A program made the translations under genes and the position numbers. A DNA stretch of 35,680 nt from Spirochaetaceae bacterium UBA6243. Lineage in GTDB: Bacteria > Spirochaetota > Spirochaetia > Treponematales > Rectinemataceae. Position 1 is the first letter of the stretch. Each line of letters begins with the position of its first letter. Of the stretch, positions 6,844 to 13,666 are shown one piece after another. The stretch is taken from contig DJVZ01000011.1 of the NCBI GenBank assembly GCA_002441395.1, forward strand, positions 52,086 through 87,765, read 5' to 3'. Under the pieces are notes generated by a model that was not told where the DNA came from, made no database searches, and worked only from the letters and a program-made list of their open reading frames with translations.

Positions 6844-7910
6844 CACCGATGCCTTAGGACAGTCTCTTCGATAATGCGGAGCTGGGAGCGGTATAACCCC
6901 GCGATGTTTGTGCCATAATCGGCGACCAGCCTCAACATATCCCGCGGATAAACATCCTCATCCGTGCCGTTGATGCGGTCGCCGGCATCGCCGAGGCCCG
7001 GCATGATATAGGCGCGCTCATTGAGGCTTGGGTCCATCCACAACGTGTAAATCGTGATGTTGTCAATGGCCCGTACCACGCGGAGGCTGCCCTTGAGCGC
7101 GCTTATCACGTTGAAAAATTTGACGGAGGCCGGCCTGACTCCCTGGTCGAGCAGATATTTGACGACAGTCACGAGCGATCCGCCCGTCGCATTCATCGGG
7201 TCGGCAAAGAGGAGATGTTTGCCATCGAGCTGGGCCAAATCGAAGTAGGAATGATCCAGGTCCAGCACATATTCCATCGTGGTTTCGCTCTTCGTGTCAT
7301 CGCGTTTTATTTTGAACAACGCAAAGGGAGTAAGATAGCCTGACGAGGAATACTCCTGAATCTCTTTTGAAAGAATCATCGAGGGAAGGAGCGCTCCTCT
7401 CAGCATCACGCACATGACCGTATCGCGGACGGCCTCGTCGACATTCGGGATCTTGTGCACCGCGAAATTCTGCACTGGAATTGTAACTGGCGTCCGCACA
7501 ATGAGATAATTCTTACTCGCTTTGTCAGATCCGCCGAATGCGAGTGTGAACAAAAGCTCGAATGCGCGCTGAATATAATAGACAAATTCCTGCCGGCCAG
7601 TGTCCACATCGCGCAGCTTCGCGATGAGGCGCGAGACCTCGCCGTGGGTCTCCTGCGGAGAGACGAAAGAATATACCTGAATGCGCGGCTCCGAAGCGCA
7701 GATTTCCTGCATGAGCAAGCCCATCCGATTGTAGAGATCGATGAGGGTCTGCTCCTCATGGCGCTTTTGCGAAACTGACGTGCTGGTCGATAGAATATTG
7801 AACGAAACCATTGCATGCCGGTACAGAGTTTCCATTCGCGACAAGTACTCAAGATCGCCTGCATTGAGATACCCGTCAAGATCTTCAGCTTTCAGAATGA
7901 CTTTGCTCAC
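6843..7910 (-). CDS. upp: uracil phosphoribosyltransferase with long N-terminal extension
   Basis: The C-terminal ~210 residues look like UPRT, which makes UMP from uracil and PRPP: the PRPP loop DPMNATGGS (near residue 240) and the uracil-binding ending MPGLGDAGDRINGT (near residues 300-313) are both present. The protein is 355 residues, whereas ordinary UPRTs are about 210. The first ~140 residues have no motif I recognise; they look helical, with polar stretches such as TSTSVSQKRHEEQTL. I start at GTG 7910 because GGAG lies six bases upstream; the longer frame to 7955 has no such site. It sits 25 bases after pduL and overlaps nudC, so it is co-transcribed. Pyrimidine salvage fits the nucleoside phosphorylase further right. 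An alternative is a UPRT paralogue with a regulatory role, as in PyrR-like proteins. Confidence 0.8.
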   Translation of the reverse strand: MSKVILKAEDLDGYLNAGDLEYLSRMETLYRHAMVSFNILSTSTSVSQKRHEEQTLIDLYNRMGLLMQEICASEPRIQVYSFVSPQETHGEVSRLIAKLRDVDTGRQEFVYYIQRAFELLFTLAFGGSDKASKNYLIVRTPVTIPVQNFAVHKIPNVDEAVRDTVMCVMLRGALLPSMILSKEIQEYSSSGYLTPFALFKIKRDDTKSETTMEYVLDLDHSYFDLAQLDGKHLLFADPMNATGGSLVTVVKYLLDQGVRPASVKFFNVISALKGSLRVVRAIDNITIYTLWMDPSLNERAYIMPGLGDAGDRINGTDEDVYPRDMLRLVADYGTNIAGLYRSQLRIIEETVLRHR

Positions 7911-7935
7911 GCATTGCTCCGAATCGCGGGCCGAC

Positions 7936-8517
7936 TCACACCTGCACGATTTCACCCATCACGCCACTGGAAATGCCGACTGCGTTGCCTTCGTCAAAAT
8001 CGAGATGACACTCGAGGGCATATATAGCATTTACACGACACACCACATTCAAGAATATCGCGCCACGCTCGGTCCCTACTTTGAGGGCCACAATCTGCTT
8101 ATCGACAACGCCAAAACGCACCGCCGCTTCCGGATCGAAATGGACGTGGCGCATGGCGATGATGAGGCCGCGCTCCTTTTTGATCGAACCTTTGGGACCG
8201 ATGACCTCAAAAGGAAAACTGCCTTCGAGCTGCCCAGATTCGCGCACCGGACATCCCGGCACGCCGAGCTTGAACACATCGCTGGCGAGAATTTCACACT
8301 GCGTCTCCTTGCGCTCGGGGCCAAGAATGCGCACACCCTCCAACTGGCCCTTCGGGCCTTTGATGGTGACGGTCTCAGCGCAGGCAAACTGGCCTGGCTG
8401 TATGAGATCTTTCGTCTTCGTGAGCTGATAGCCTTTTCCGAACAGCGTCTCGAGATCATCGTGAGACACATGAATATGGCGGTTTGAGAGATTCACAATC
8501 ACTTTGGTTTCAGGCAT
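7936..8517 (-). CDS. pduL: phosphate propanoyltransferase, PduL type
   Basis: 193 residues. PduL interconverts acyl-CoA and acyl phosphate, and in many anaerobes it replaces Pta for making ATP from acetyl-CoA. The twin PduL domains are visible: the first has NLSNRHIHVSHDDLE with its metal-binding histidines, and the second has IIAMRHVHFDPEAA. The central IKGPKGQLEGVRILGPER and GSFPFEVIGPKGS segments are also typical. No N-terminal encapsulation helix is present, so it is the housekeeping cytosolic form and not a microcompartment protein. The start at 8517 has GGGAGG five bases upstream. It follows a 148-base gap after the aldolase gene with its own promoter and leads the pduL-upp-nudC unit. 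Confidence 0.92.
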   Translation of the reverse strand: MPETKVIVNLSNRHIHVSHDDLETLFGKGYQLTKTKDLIQPGQFACAETVTIKGPKGQLEGVRILGPERKETQCEILASDVFKLGVPGCPVRESGQLEGSFPFEVIGPKGSIKKERGLIIAMRHVHFDPEAAVRFGVVDKQIVALKVGTERGAIFLNVVCRVNAIYALECHLDFDEGNAVGISSGVMGEIVQV

Positions 8518-8590
8518 GAGGTCCTCCCGGTATGCACACATAGGAATGCTTGCCGATATGCTGCCACTTTGAACAAGGGACACTATCTTA

Positions 8591-8612
8591 CTGCGGATGT
8601 ATCTTACCGCAG
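8591..8612. repeat. inverted repeat over the pduL -10 box
   Basis: CTGCGG (8591-8596) and CCGCAG (8607-8612) form a perfect 6-base inverted repeat with a 10-base centre that contains the -10 box of the pduL promoter. This position would suit a repressor operator. No regulator can be named. Confidence 0.45.
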
Positions 8613-8629
8613 AAGGACTTTTATCGCAA
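8601..8629 (-). promoter_or_regulatory. promoter of pduL-upp-nudC
   Basis: Minus strand TTGCGA (8629-8624), a 17-base spacer and TAAGAT (8606-8601). A second TAAGAT lies at 8590-8585. Leader length to the pduL start is about 75 bases. Confidence 0.5.
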
Positions 8630-8665
8630 GGACAAAAGGATTCCGGGACGGCTCGCCGGGCGCCC

Positions 8666-9463
8666 TTACGCTATGTTCCGGACGCGCGCGAGCGCCTTTT
8701 CCACGCCCCAACCCCGATGAACCAGCCCCACCACGGCTTCCAGCACTCCCAGCGCATCAGGCTGCCCCCAGATATTGCGTCCCATCGCGACGCCGGCCGC
8801 GCCGAGCTCGAGCGCCCGCGCGACATTCTCGAACAGCGCCTGGAGCGAATCGCGCTGTTCGCCGCCGAGCAGCAAAATCGGCACGTGTGAGCCGCGCGCC
8901 ACGCGCGCGAAATCTTCGATGTTTTCCGGCATGGGCGCTTTGATGAACGAGGCCCCGATCTCCTCGGCGGCGCGCAGCGCCACTGCAAGCGCGTCCGCGC
9001 GCAGCGACTGGCGCCCTTCCTCAAAAGCCATCGCCTCGATCATGACTGGCACGCCACGGCGCTCGCAGCCCGACACGAGGCGCGCGGCGGCCTTAATGAA
9101 CTCGCCTTCGCGGGCATGCCCGAACTTGACCGTGATGGCTGCGGCATCCGCTCCCCACAGGAGCGCATCGTCGACGTCGTACAAAAGCTCTTCTTCAAAG
9201 CGGCCGCCCAGCGTCGTAAAGCCGCCGCTCATCCGTAAAATGAGGCCCACGCCCCTGCCCCAACCCTCAAGACCAGCGCGCACGAAGCCTTTATGGGCAA
9301 GTATCGCATCCGCGCCCCCCTGCGCGCAGAGACGGACGAGTTCCAGAGGCGACTCGATGCCCCGGAGCGGCCCGGCGATCGCCCCGTGATCCGCGGCCAC
9401 GACGACCGCACGTCCGCCTTCCGAAAAAATATGGCGCAGGCGAAGCGTTGCCCCTTCATTCAC
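8666..9463 (-). CDS. class I aldolase of the DeoC/LacD/LsrF/FbaB (DhnA) family
   Basis: 265 residues, a (beta/alpha)8 aldolase. Visible marks are the VVVAADHGAIAGP start that is shared by DhnA-type class I fructose-bisphosphate aldolases and LsrF, the AAAITVKFGH strand, a Schiff-base lysine candidate in SFIKAPMPENI (near residue 175), and the phosphate-binding ending with LLLGGEQRD and VAMGRNIWG. Family members cleave or join ketose phosphates, giving dihydroxyacetone phosphate and an aldehyde, or process phosphorylated AI-2 (LsrF). The start is GTG 9463, overlapping the stop of the kinase gene (GTGA) with GGAGG seven bases upstream. Being last after a dehydrogenase and a kinase, it probably cleaves the phosphorylated ketose of that pathway. 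The exact substrate cannot be read from sequence. Confidence 0.85.
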   Translation of the reverse strand: MNEGATLRLRHIFSEGGRAVVVAADHGAIAGPLRGIESPLELVRLCAQGGADAILAHKGFVRAGLEGWGRGVGLILRMSGGFTTLGGRFEEELLYDVDDALLWGADAAAITVKFGHAREGEFIKAAARLVSGCERRGVPVMIEAMAFEEGRQSLRADALAVALRAAEEIGASFIKAPMPENIEDFARVARGSHVPILLLGGEQRDSLQALFENVARALELGAAGVAMGRNIWGQPDALGVLEAVVGLVHRGWGVEKALARVRNIA

Positions 9464-10938
9464 GGCTCTACCTCCTCAACATGCCGCACAGGCACTTCCA
9501 TTTGCCTTTGCAGCTTCGAAACCGCGGGGAAGAGACCCGCAAGCCGCCGATAGCTCTCGAGATAGATAGCAAATAGATCATCATACATAGGTGCCATCTC
9601 TTTATGCGGCTCGAAGATATGCGCAGGCACAAAAACCCTCTCCGCCGCGGCAGCGAGACTCGATTCTTCGCCCAGCGCAAAGCGGCCAATTGCGAGGCAA
9701 CCGGCCAGCTCAGGCTCGGAAAAATCAGACACCATCACTCTCTTGCCGGTAATGTCGGCCTTTATCTGGTTCCACACAGGCGAAAGGGAGGGCATGCCCG
9801 TGGCGCGCATGTCCTCGACGCGGGCCCCCGCGGTCTCCATCACATCCAGCACCTCGCGCATCGCAAACGCGGTCCCTTCAAGCACCGCACGCTCCATCAT
9901 GCCGAGATCATGGTGAAGCCCAAGTCCGAGAAACACCCCCCGTGCATCGGGATCCCAGTGAGGCGAACGCTCGCCGGCGAGATAGGGCAAGAACACCAGT
10001 CCTCCCGCGCCGGGCTTCGTCGCGGCGACCCGCCGGTACGTCGCATCAAAATCTTCCGCGGGCGAGAAACGGCTTTTGAACCATGAGAGGGCCTTCCCGC
10101 TCGTCGAAATCACGCCCGAGATGTTGAAATACGGCTTCACGACATGCGGCATTACGAGGAGAGCGCCCGCGTCTCCCGTGTCTTTTTCGGAACAGAGATT
10201 GATGCCCTCGGAGGTCCCGCCCTTGTCGCAGGTGCGGCCGGGCCGGACTGTCGCCGTTCCCAAGAGTGAAGCGATGAAGTCGGGCCCCCCCATCACCACG
10301 GGCAGGCCTTGCGGAAGCCCAAATTCATCCGCCGCGCTGGCGCGCACACGCCCGACAATTTCGCCGATACCGGCAAAAGGGGGAAATTTCTCAGTCTCGA
10401 GCGAGAGCGCTTCGAGCGCGACCGCATCCCAGATGATGCGGGTATAGCCCTCGTTCGGAAGACAGGTCGTCCATTCGCCCGTAAGATGCCCGATGACAAA
10501 CTCGGGGCAGGAGACAAAAAAGCGCGAAGACGCATAGACCTGCGGCGAATGGCGGCGCAGCCAAAGAATTTTTGGAAGATTGAAGGCCGCGTCGAGAGGA
10601 TAGCTCAAGGCAACAGACGCCTCTTTGGCCTCTTCCTGCGCGCGCCGGTCGAGCCAGGTGATCGCGTTCGCAAGCGGTTCCCCGCGCGCATCGATGGGCA
10701 GAATCGTCGGACCGTTCCCGCTCACGACAATGGCATTGAGCTCTCTTCTGACGCTCTCAGAAAGGAGCTGGGAGGATATATCTGAAAGTGCCCGGAGCCA
10801 GAGCCGCGCATCGACCTCGTTGTAGCTATTCGAGGTACTCTCCGTCAGCTCTACCGCAGCGAGCCCCGCGCACCTGCCTTCGGGATCGAAAAGCGACGCC
10901 TTGACGCGTGTGGTGCCAATATCAACTGCAAGAATCAA
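9460..10938 (-). CDS. FGGY-family carbohydrate kinase (xylulokinase-like)
   Basis: 492 residues, the usual length for FGGY kinases, which phosphorylate ketoses, polyols or DPD (LsrK). The N-terminal phosphate loop is AVDIGTTRVKASLFD; the substrate-side segment is AITWLDRRAQEEA; a GGPDFIASLLG segment supplies the conserved Asp of the catalytic region; and FLPYLAGERSPHWDP is the C-terminal motif shared with xylulokinases. Where most members read GGGA/GGGS before the W-x-Q-x-x-AD stretch, this one reads ATGMPSLSPVWNQIKAD, so the adenosine loop is altered. It starts at TTG 10938 with GGGAG about 8 bases upstream, 13 bases after the dehydrogenase gene, and overlaps the aldolase start. Context suggests it phosphorylates the ketose made by the dehydrogenase. 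Confidence 0.87.
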   Translation of the reverse strand: MILAVDIGTTRVKASLFDPEGRCAGLAAVELTESTSNSYNEVDARLWLRALSDISSQLLSESVRRELNAIVVSGNGPTILPIDARGEPLANAITWLDRRAQEEAKEASVALSYPLDAAFNLPKILWLRRHSPQVYASSRFFVSCPEFVIGHLTGEWTTCLPNEGYTRIIWDAVALEALSLETEKFPPFAGIGEIVGRVRASAADEFGLPQGLPVVMGGPDFIASLLGTATVRPGRTCDKGGTSEGINLCSEKDTGDAGALLVMPHVVKPYFNISGVISTSGKALSWFKSRFSPAEDFDATYRRVAATKPGAGGLVFLPYLAGERSPHWDPDARGVFLGLGLHHDLGMMERAVLEGTAFAMREVLDVMETAGARVEDMRATGMPSLSPVWNQIKADITGKRVMVSDFSEPELAGCLAIGRFALGEESSLAAAAERVFVPAHIFEPHKEMAPMYDDLFAIYLESYRRLAGLFPAVSKLQRQMEVPVRHVEEVEP

Positions 10939-10951
10939 AGCTGAACTCCCT

Positions 10952-11977
10952 CTAAAGCATGCTGTGCATCAGCAAAACCCGGTACGCGTCTCCGGAGAGC
11001 GCGATGCGGAAACCCTCCCCCAGCCCGGAAAACGAAGTCCGCGCCGAGATGAGCGGGTTCACATCGATTTTGCCGAACGATAAAAGCCTCACTGCCTGGA
11101 AAAAATCTTCCTGACCACGGCCTTCGGTGCCGGTGATCAAAAGCTCGTTGCGATGAATCGTGTTGAGGTCGAGTGGAATGTGCATGACATCTTCATAGGC
11201 GGTATAAATGTTGATGCGGGCGGCTTTTGCCATCGCGAGGATCGCGGGCTCGAGCGCGGACGGCGAGGGGCTTGTCACGACGCAGCTCGAGAAGCCTATG
11301 CCGTCGGTGATGTCACGGCCAAAACCCGAAATATCGGTGGCTTTTGGATCGATGACAAAATCGGCCCCAAGCGCCGCCGCCATTTCCCTGCGCGCGGAGT
11401 TCGGCTCGCTCACCGTAATGCGCAGCCCCATGGAGCGCCCTGCCAAAAGGTGCAGGAGCCCCATTGTGCCAGCCCCGACTATGAGCAGATCTTCGGTCAT
11501 CGCGACCTTGAGGCGCTTGAGGGAGTGAATGCAGCATGCGAGGGGTTCGGCAAAACTGGCCTCTTCATAGCTTACAGAATCGGAAACAGAAAATATCTGG
11601 TTTGGCCGCACGACAATGTACTCGGAGAAGCCGCCGAGCATGCGGGCGGCATCCTTGTACCGGTTCAGGCATAGATTCGACTTTCCAATACGGCAGTAAT
11701 AACACTCTCCGCAGCGCTCGACCAAATCCAGCGCGACACGCTGGCCGGGAACCAGTTCTTCGACAACCTTCGAACCAATCGCTTCGATGCGCCCCGAAGC
11801 CTCATGGCCGGGCACAAGCGGCAGAGGCAGGCGCATTGCGCCACTGAAGAGCCGCTGTTCAAGTGTGCAGATGCCGCACGCTTCAACCTTGATCAACACC
11901 TCATTTTCTTTTGGCTCGGGGATTGGTCTCTCTTCAATATTGAACTTGCCGGGAGCGATCAGGACTGCCGCTTTCAT
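10952..11977 (-). CDS. zinc-dependent medium-chain alcohol/polyol dehydrogenase
   Basis: 341 residues of the MDR superfamily, sorbitol-dehydrogenase-like. Catalytic zinc residues are seen in ACGIC (C34) and GHEA (H58, E59). The structural zinc lobe is complete: C89-x2-C92-x2-C95-x7-C103. The nucleotide-binding fold has LIVGAGTMGLLHLL followed by an acidic residue after the second strand (TVSEPNSARR), consistent with NAD. These enzymes oxidise secondary alcohols of sugar alcohols to ketoses, or act on related substrates. It lies 6 bases after the MerR gene and 13 bases before the kinase, so it is the first enzyme of the operon. The polyol is not identifiable. Start ATG 11977 has AAGGA about ten bases upstream. 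Confidence 0.88.
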   Translation of the reverse strand: MKAAVLIAPGKFNIEERPIPEPKENEVLIKVEACGICTLEQRLFSGAMRLPLPLVPGHEASGRIEAIGSKVVEELVPGQRVALDLVERCGECYYCRIGKSNLCLNRYKDAARMLGGFSEYIVVRPNQIFSVSDSVSYEEASFAEPLACCIHSLKRLKVAMTEDLLIVGAGTMGLLHLLAGRSMGLRITVSEPNSARREMAAALGADFVIDPKATDISGFGRDITDGIGFSSCVVTSPSPSALEPAILAMAKAARINIYTAYEDVMHIPLDLNTIHRNELLITGTEGRGQEDFFQAVRLLSFGKIDVNPLISARTSFSGLGEGFRIALSGDAYRVLLMHSML

Positions 11978-11983
11978 TGCCGA

Positions 11984-12445
11984 TTATTCCTTGTCATGAT
12001 TATACACCGAATCGAGGCAGAATCCATCGAGATCGCACGTTTCACATTCTTCACCGGGGCAGGAAAAGAAAGACTTTTTTTCTTTTGTTGCGACAATGTT
12101 CTTCTCGATCCGCGCGATATGCTGCTGGGCCTCGCGAATCTTTGCCATTTCTTCCTCTTTCTGATCTTCGTAGATCTGCAGGAGGAGGAGCCGGCATCGT
12201 TCTCCGCTCGGGTCCTCGGCGCAGAGTATGAAAAATTCGCGGATCTGTCCAAGAGTGAGTCCAAGGCTTTTCAGCTCCCCGATGCGCTTGAGCCGTATGA
12301 TGACATCGGAAGGATAGCGCCGATGCAGTCCCTCCGTGCGATTCGACGCTTCAATGAGGCCAAGTTCTTCATAATAGCGGATCGTTCGGGCCGTCACGCC
12401 GAAAAGCGAGGCGAGCTCACCGATTTTCAAAAGCTGGTCGGTCAA
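11984..12445 (-). CDS. MerR-family regulator with C-terminal cysteine cluster
   Basis: About 153 residues. The N-terminal winged helix is classic MerR (KIGELASLFGVTARTIRYYEELGL), followed by RRYPSDVIIRLKRIGELKSLGLTL and a long dimerisation helix with KEEEMAKIREAQQHIARIEKN. The C-terminus carries four cysteines in C-x4-C-x2-C-x5-C spacing (CPGEECETCDLDGFC), which suggests metal or Fe-S binding; it is not the SoxR pattern. I favour TTG 12445 as start, since AAGAGGTG lies a proper distance upstream; GTG 12454 would sit on top of that site. It is the first gene of the dehydrogenase-kinase-aldolase operon and divergent from the BMP importer. A palindrome within its own promoter spacer implies self-regulation. 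Confidence 0.9.
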   Translation of the reverse strand: MTDQLLKIGELASLFGVTARTIRYYEELGLIEASNRTEGLHRRYPSDVIIRLKRIGELKSLGLTLGQIREFFILCAEDPSGERCRLLLLQIYEDQKEEEMAKIREAQQHIARIEKNIVATKEKKSFFSCPGEECETCDLDGFCLDSVYNHDKE

Positions 12446-12457
12446 TGTCGGCACCTC

Positions 12458-12485
12458 TTGAATAAATGCAAAAAAGAACTATACT
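12458..12485 (+). promoter_or_regulatory. promoter of the BMP importer operon
   Basis: TTGAAT (12458-12463), a 16-base spacer and TATACT (12480-12485). It reads into a leader of about 170 bases and lies directly beside the MerR operator, so MerR binding could affect both directions. Confidence 0.5.
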
Positions 12486-12487
12486 AA

Positions 12488-12516
12488 ATCTTACGTGAAA
12501 TTAAATCTCACGTCAA
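12488..12516 (-). promoter_or_regulatory. promoter of the merR-dehydrogenase-kinase-aldolase operon
   Basis: Minus strand TTGACG (12516-12511), a 17-base spacer and TAAGAT (12493-12488). The spacer is almost entirely filled by a palindrome, as in MerR-controlled promoters, although these usually have 19-20-base spacers. Confidence 0.65.
12493..12513. promoter_or_regulatory. probable MerR operator palindrome
   Basis: A 21-base palindrome with perfect ACGTGA/TCACGT outer arms and an AT-rich centre, only one mismatch per 10-base arm. It sits between the -35 and -10 boxes of the merR promoter and just downstream of the divergent -10 box. Confidence 0.65.
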
Positions 12517-12522
12517 CTTTCA

Positions 12523-12636
12523 TGGCAGGTTAAGTTTTAGACCGAGCGACCTTTTCGCATTCGGCGTCGCACGCAGCGCCCTGCTCTGCGGATGTCGTTT
12601 TGCCAACTTGGTATCGTTCACTGTGCTTCCCTGCCA
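12523..12636 (+). other. possible structured leader RNA of the BMP importer
   Basis: TGGCAGG (12523-12529) pairs perfectly with CCTGCCA (12630-12636) and could close a multi-branched RNA. A CGCAG/CTGCG hairpin (12572-12576 with 12586-12590) lies inside. I do not recognise an FMN or purine aptamer signature. The ribosome binding site (AGGAGG near 12650) lies just beyond the closing stem. Confidence 0.3.
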
Positions 12637-12660
12637 CCGCTTTTGTCCCAGGAGGGTATT

Positions 12661-13665
12661 ATGCGTCGGTATATCATCGCATGTATTATCACTATTGTGG
12701 CGGGTACTGCACTTTGGGCACAAGCCCCCCGCATCGGTGTCTTCGTTCCGGGCGCCCGTGAAGGAAGCCCCATTTACGATAATCTGGCCAAAGGCGCCGA
12801 GCGCCTCGCCTCGGAAATTCCCGGCGCGAGCGTCAGGGTCATCGAGGCTGGCTTCAATCAGGCCGAATGGGAAGAAAAACTCACTTCATTCGTCGCCTCG
12901 GGGAAATTCGACATTGTCATCACCTCGAACCCTTCCATGCCCGAACTCGTGAACAATATTTCAAAAAGCTTTCCCAAGCAGAAATTCATCTGTCTCGACG
13001 GCTATCTTTCAGGCAATCCCAATGTCTACAGCGCACTCTACAACCAGCTTGAACAAGGCTACGTGAGCGGCTATCTTTCAGGGCTCGTCTCGATTTCCGG
13101 CATGAAGGGCACCAATCCGGACAAGAAGATAGGCATGATCATCGGCCAAAACTATCCGGTGATGGATAAGATGATTATCCCCGGCTTTGCGCAAGGATTG
13201 AAAGCGGTCGATTCCGCCTTTCAGCTCGATGTCCGGGTGCTCGGAAATTGGTATGACGCGGCAAAAACCGCCGACTTGAGCCGCAGTCTGTACGCGGGAG
13301 GTGCCGACATCATACTGCCGATCTGCGGCTCAGCCAGCCAGGGCTCGGTCAAAGTCGCACAGGAAACCGGCAAGTACCTCGTTTTCTTCGACGATGACGA
13401 ATTTGCCCGCGCACCGGAAAACATCCTCGGCTGCGCGGTGCTGCATCAGGAAGAACTGGCGTACCGAAGCCTCAAGGCGGCCCTCGAAGGCACGCTGCCG
13501 TTCGGCAAAGCCGATGTCGTGGGCATGAAAGAAGGCTATATCGAATTCTTGAACAAGAATCCTTCATACATCAGGAACGTGCCGGAATCCATCCGCAAAA
13601 AGGTCGATGCGGTAATTCAATCGATCAAATCCGGTCAGCTTACATTTCAGGTGCCTTCACTGTAA
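12661..13665 (+). CDS. BMP-family substrate-binding protein of an ABC importer
   Basis: 334 residues with a signal peptide (MRRYIIACIITIVAGTALWA, cleaved near LWA-QA). There is no lipobox cysteine, so it should be a free periplasmic protein, unlike the lipoproteins PnrA/TmpC or RfuA of Treponema pallidum. The mature start RIGVFVPGAREGSPIYDNLA and the segments VRVIEAGFNQAEW, DIVITSNPSMPEL and GYVSGYLSGLV follow the BMP (PF02608) fold. Members bind nucleosides or, in the Rfu system, riboflavin. ATG 12661 is set by AGGAGG upstream; the frame before it is not signal-like. It is followed after one base by the ATPase gene, leading a four-gene import operon. Confidence 0.9.
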   Translation: MRRYIIACIITIVAGTALWAQAPRIGVFVPGAREGSPIYDNLAKGAERLASEIPGASVRVIEAGFNQAEWEEKLTSFVASGKFDIVITSNPSMPELVNNISKSFPKQKFICLDGYLSGNPNVYSALYNQLEQGYVSGYLSGLVSISGMKGTNPDKKIGMIIGQNYPVMDKMIIPGFAQGLKAVDSAFQLDVRVLGNWYDAAKTADLSRSLYAGGADIILPICGSASQGSVKVAQETGKYLVFFDDDEFARAPENILGCAVLHQEELAYRSLKAALEGTLPFGKADVVGMKEGYIEFLNKNPSYIRNVPESIRKKVDAVIQSIKSGQLTFQVPSL

Positions 13666-13666
13666 G

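Noticed and set aside
6043..6918. Plus-strand 291-codon frame opposite nudC
   Set aside because: Antisense to a protein with complete Nudix and zinc motifs; no protein-like composition.
12517..12660. FMN or purine riboswitch before the BMP importer
   Set aside because: I looked for the conserved aptamer blocks of both and did not find them; only generic stems are seen.
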